Source of the DNA: CAVRXT01 sp963725655
GTDB taxonomy: Bacteria > Acidobacteriota > Terriglobia > Acidiferrales > UBA7541
Direction of reading: 5' to 3'
Length of the DNA stretch: 64,000 bases
Assembly: GCA_963725655.1 (NCBI GenBank)
Contig: CAVRYY010000002.1
Coordinates: forward strand, 248,001-312,000
This document shows positions 63,677-64,000 of this stretch, one piece after another. How positions within the stretch are numbered: the first letter of the stretch is position 1; each line of letters begins with the position of its first letter. Position numbers and translations under genes: made by a program. The notes under the pieces were generated by a model that was not told where the DNA came from, ran no database searches, and saw nothing but the letters and a program-made list of their open reading frames with translations.

Positions 63677-64000
63677 ATGCGCACACACCGTTTACTCTGC
63701 ATCGCGCTAATTTGCCTTTTCGCGTCCCCTGTTTTCGCGCAGAACCACAAGATTGACTTCGAAGATTTTGCCGGACCCAGCCGCTTCGACGCCGTGCAGG
63801 CCCCGGCGCGATCGCTTTCCGCCACCATCTCCGGCGGAGAAGTCTTGCGCAACGCCACCCTCGGCGCGGTGGCGAGAAGCGCGGCATACGCCACGTCGCA
63901 TGAATGCGCTGGATGCTCGCCCGAAATTTCGATTCACTTCAATCAGCGCGTCGCCAACGTCCAGGTGTCGTATCACAGCGAGCAGAGCATCGATGTCCGC
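63677..64000 (+). CDS. N-terminus of an exported protein, cut by window edge
   Basis: 108 codons from ATG 63677 (AAGGAG 7 bp upstream), open to the end of the window. Signal peptide RTHRLLCIALICLFASPVFA, then IDFEDFAGPSRFDAVQAPAR, LSATISGGEVLRNATLGAVA and ECAGCSPEISIHFNQRVANV. The style (short motif with ISGG and CAGC followed by a beta-type region) resembles extracellular beta-sandwich proteins, but no family can be fixed from the fragment. Confidence 0.7.
   Translation, partial: MRTHRLLCIALICLFASPVFAQNHKIDFEDFAGPSRFDAVQAPARSLSATISGGEVLRNATLGAVARSAAYATSHECAGCSPEISIHFNQRVANVQVSYHSEQSIDVR

Overview
The window looks like a chromosomal segment of a soil Acidobacteriota (Koribacter/Terriglobia-like). 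This is inferred from high GC, the gene order tig-clpP-clpX-lon, frequent GTG/TTG starts, dispersed CCCACCC...GGGTGGGGCACCC-type intergenic hairpins, YD-repeat proteins ending in FTGKERD..SGLDYFGARY..S.MGRFMSPDP, and several lineage-type exported proteins. No species can be named from sequence alone.

Region 1 (about 1-12.45 kb) is an accessory array of Rhs/YD-repeat toxin modules, all on the plus strand. Three almost identical 0.96 kb blocks (354-1326, 2498-3462, 8190-9152) encode the same short Rhs core and then switch abruptly to different C-terminal tips: a Gly-rich tip, a permuted papain-like tip, and an HExxH metallopeptidase-like tip. Additional orphan tips and debris lie at 5394-5741, 6102-7019 and 10648-10928. 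Each tip is followed, often with an ATGA stop/start overlap, by a small membrane or signal-peptide protein that is a candidate immunity factor. Modules are closed by a multi-hairpin repeat seen five times. Two paralogous DUF4431-like exported genes, one frameshifted, end the array.

Region 2 (12.45-30.6 kb) is core genome: an exported M28 peptidase, mrp, a gamma-carbonic-anhydrase-like protein, hisS, aspS, mutL and cmk. On the minus strand follow rho and the protein quality-control cluster tig-clpP-clpX-lon, with a strong sigma70-type promoter before tig, then tRNA-Leu(UAG).

Region 3 (30.6-47 kb) mixes a Dabb protein, a DUF481 outer-membrane protein, a ROK kinase, tRNA-His(GUG), two related 'DPRYF' exported proteins, and Ku. 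It also holds a striking secreted protein made of eleven 60-bp tandem repeats, bracketed by inverted repeats, plus a MerR-TPR fusion, a NarL-type two-component pair, and a TPR protein coupled to a ClC channel.

Region 4 (47-64 kb) contains two PilZ proteins, a GH3-family protein with altered active-site motifs, and a PAS histidine kinase convergent with a receiver-only regulator. A GH29 alpha-L-fucosidase and a sugar transporter with a small partner protein flank the wreck of a toxin-antitoxin locus. The region ends with a flavoprotein oxidoreductase, an FG-GAP-like protein, a heavy-metal-type RND pair (adaptor lipoprotein plus pump), and the start of an exported protein cut by the window edge.
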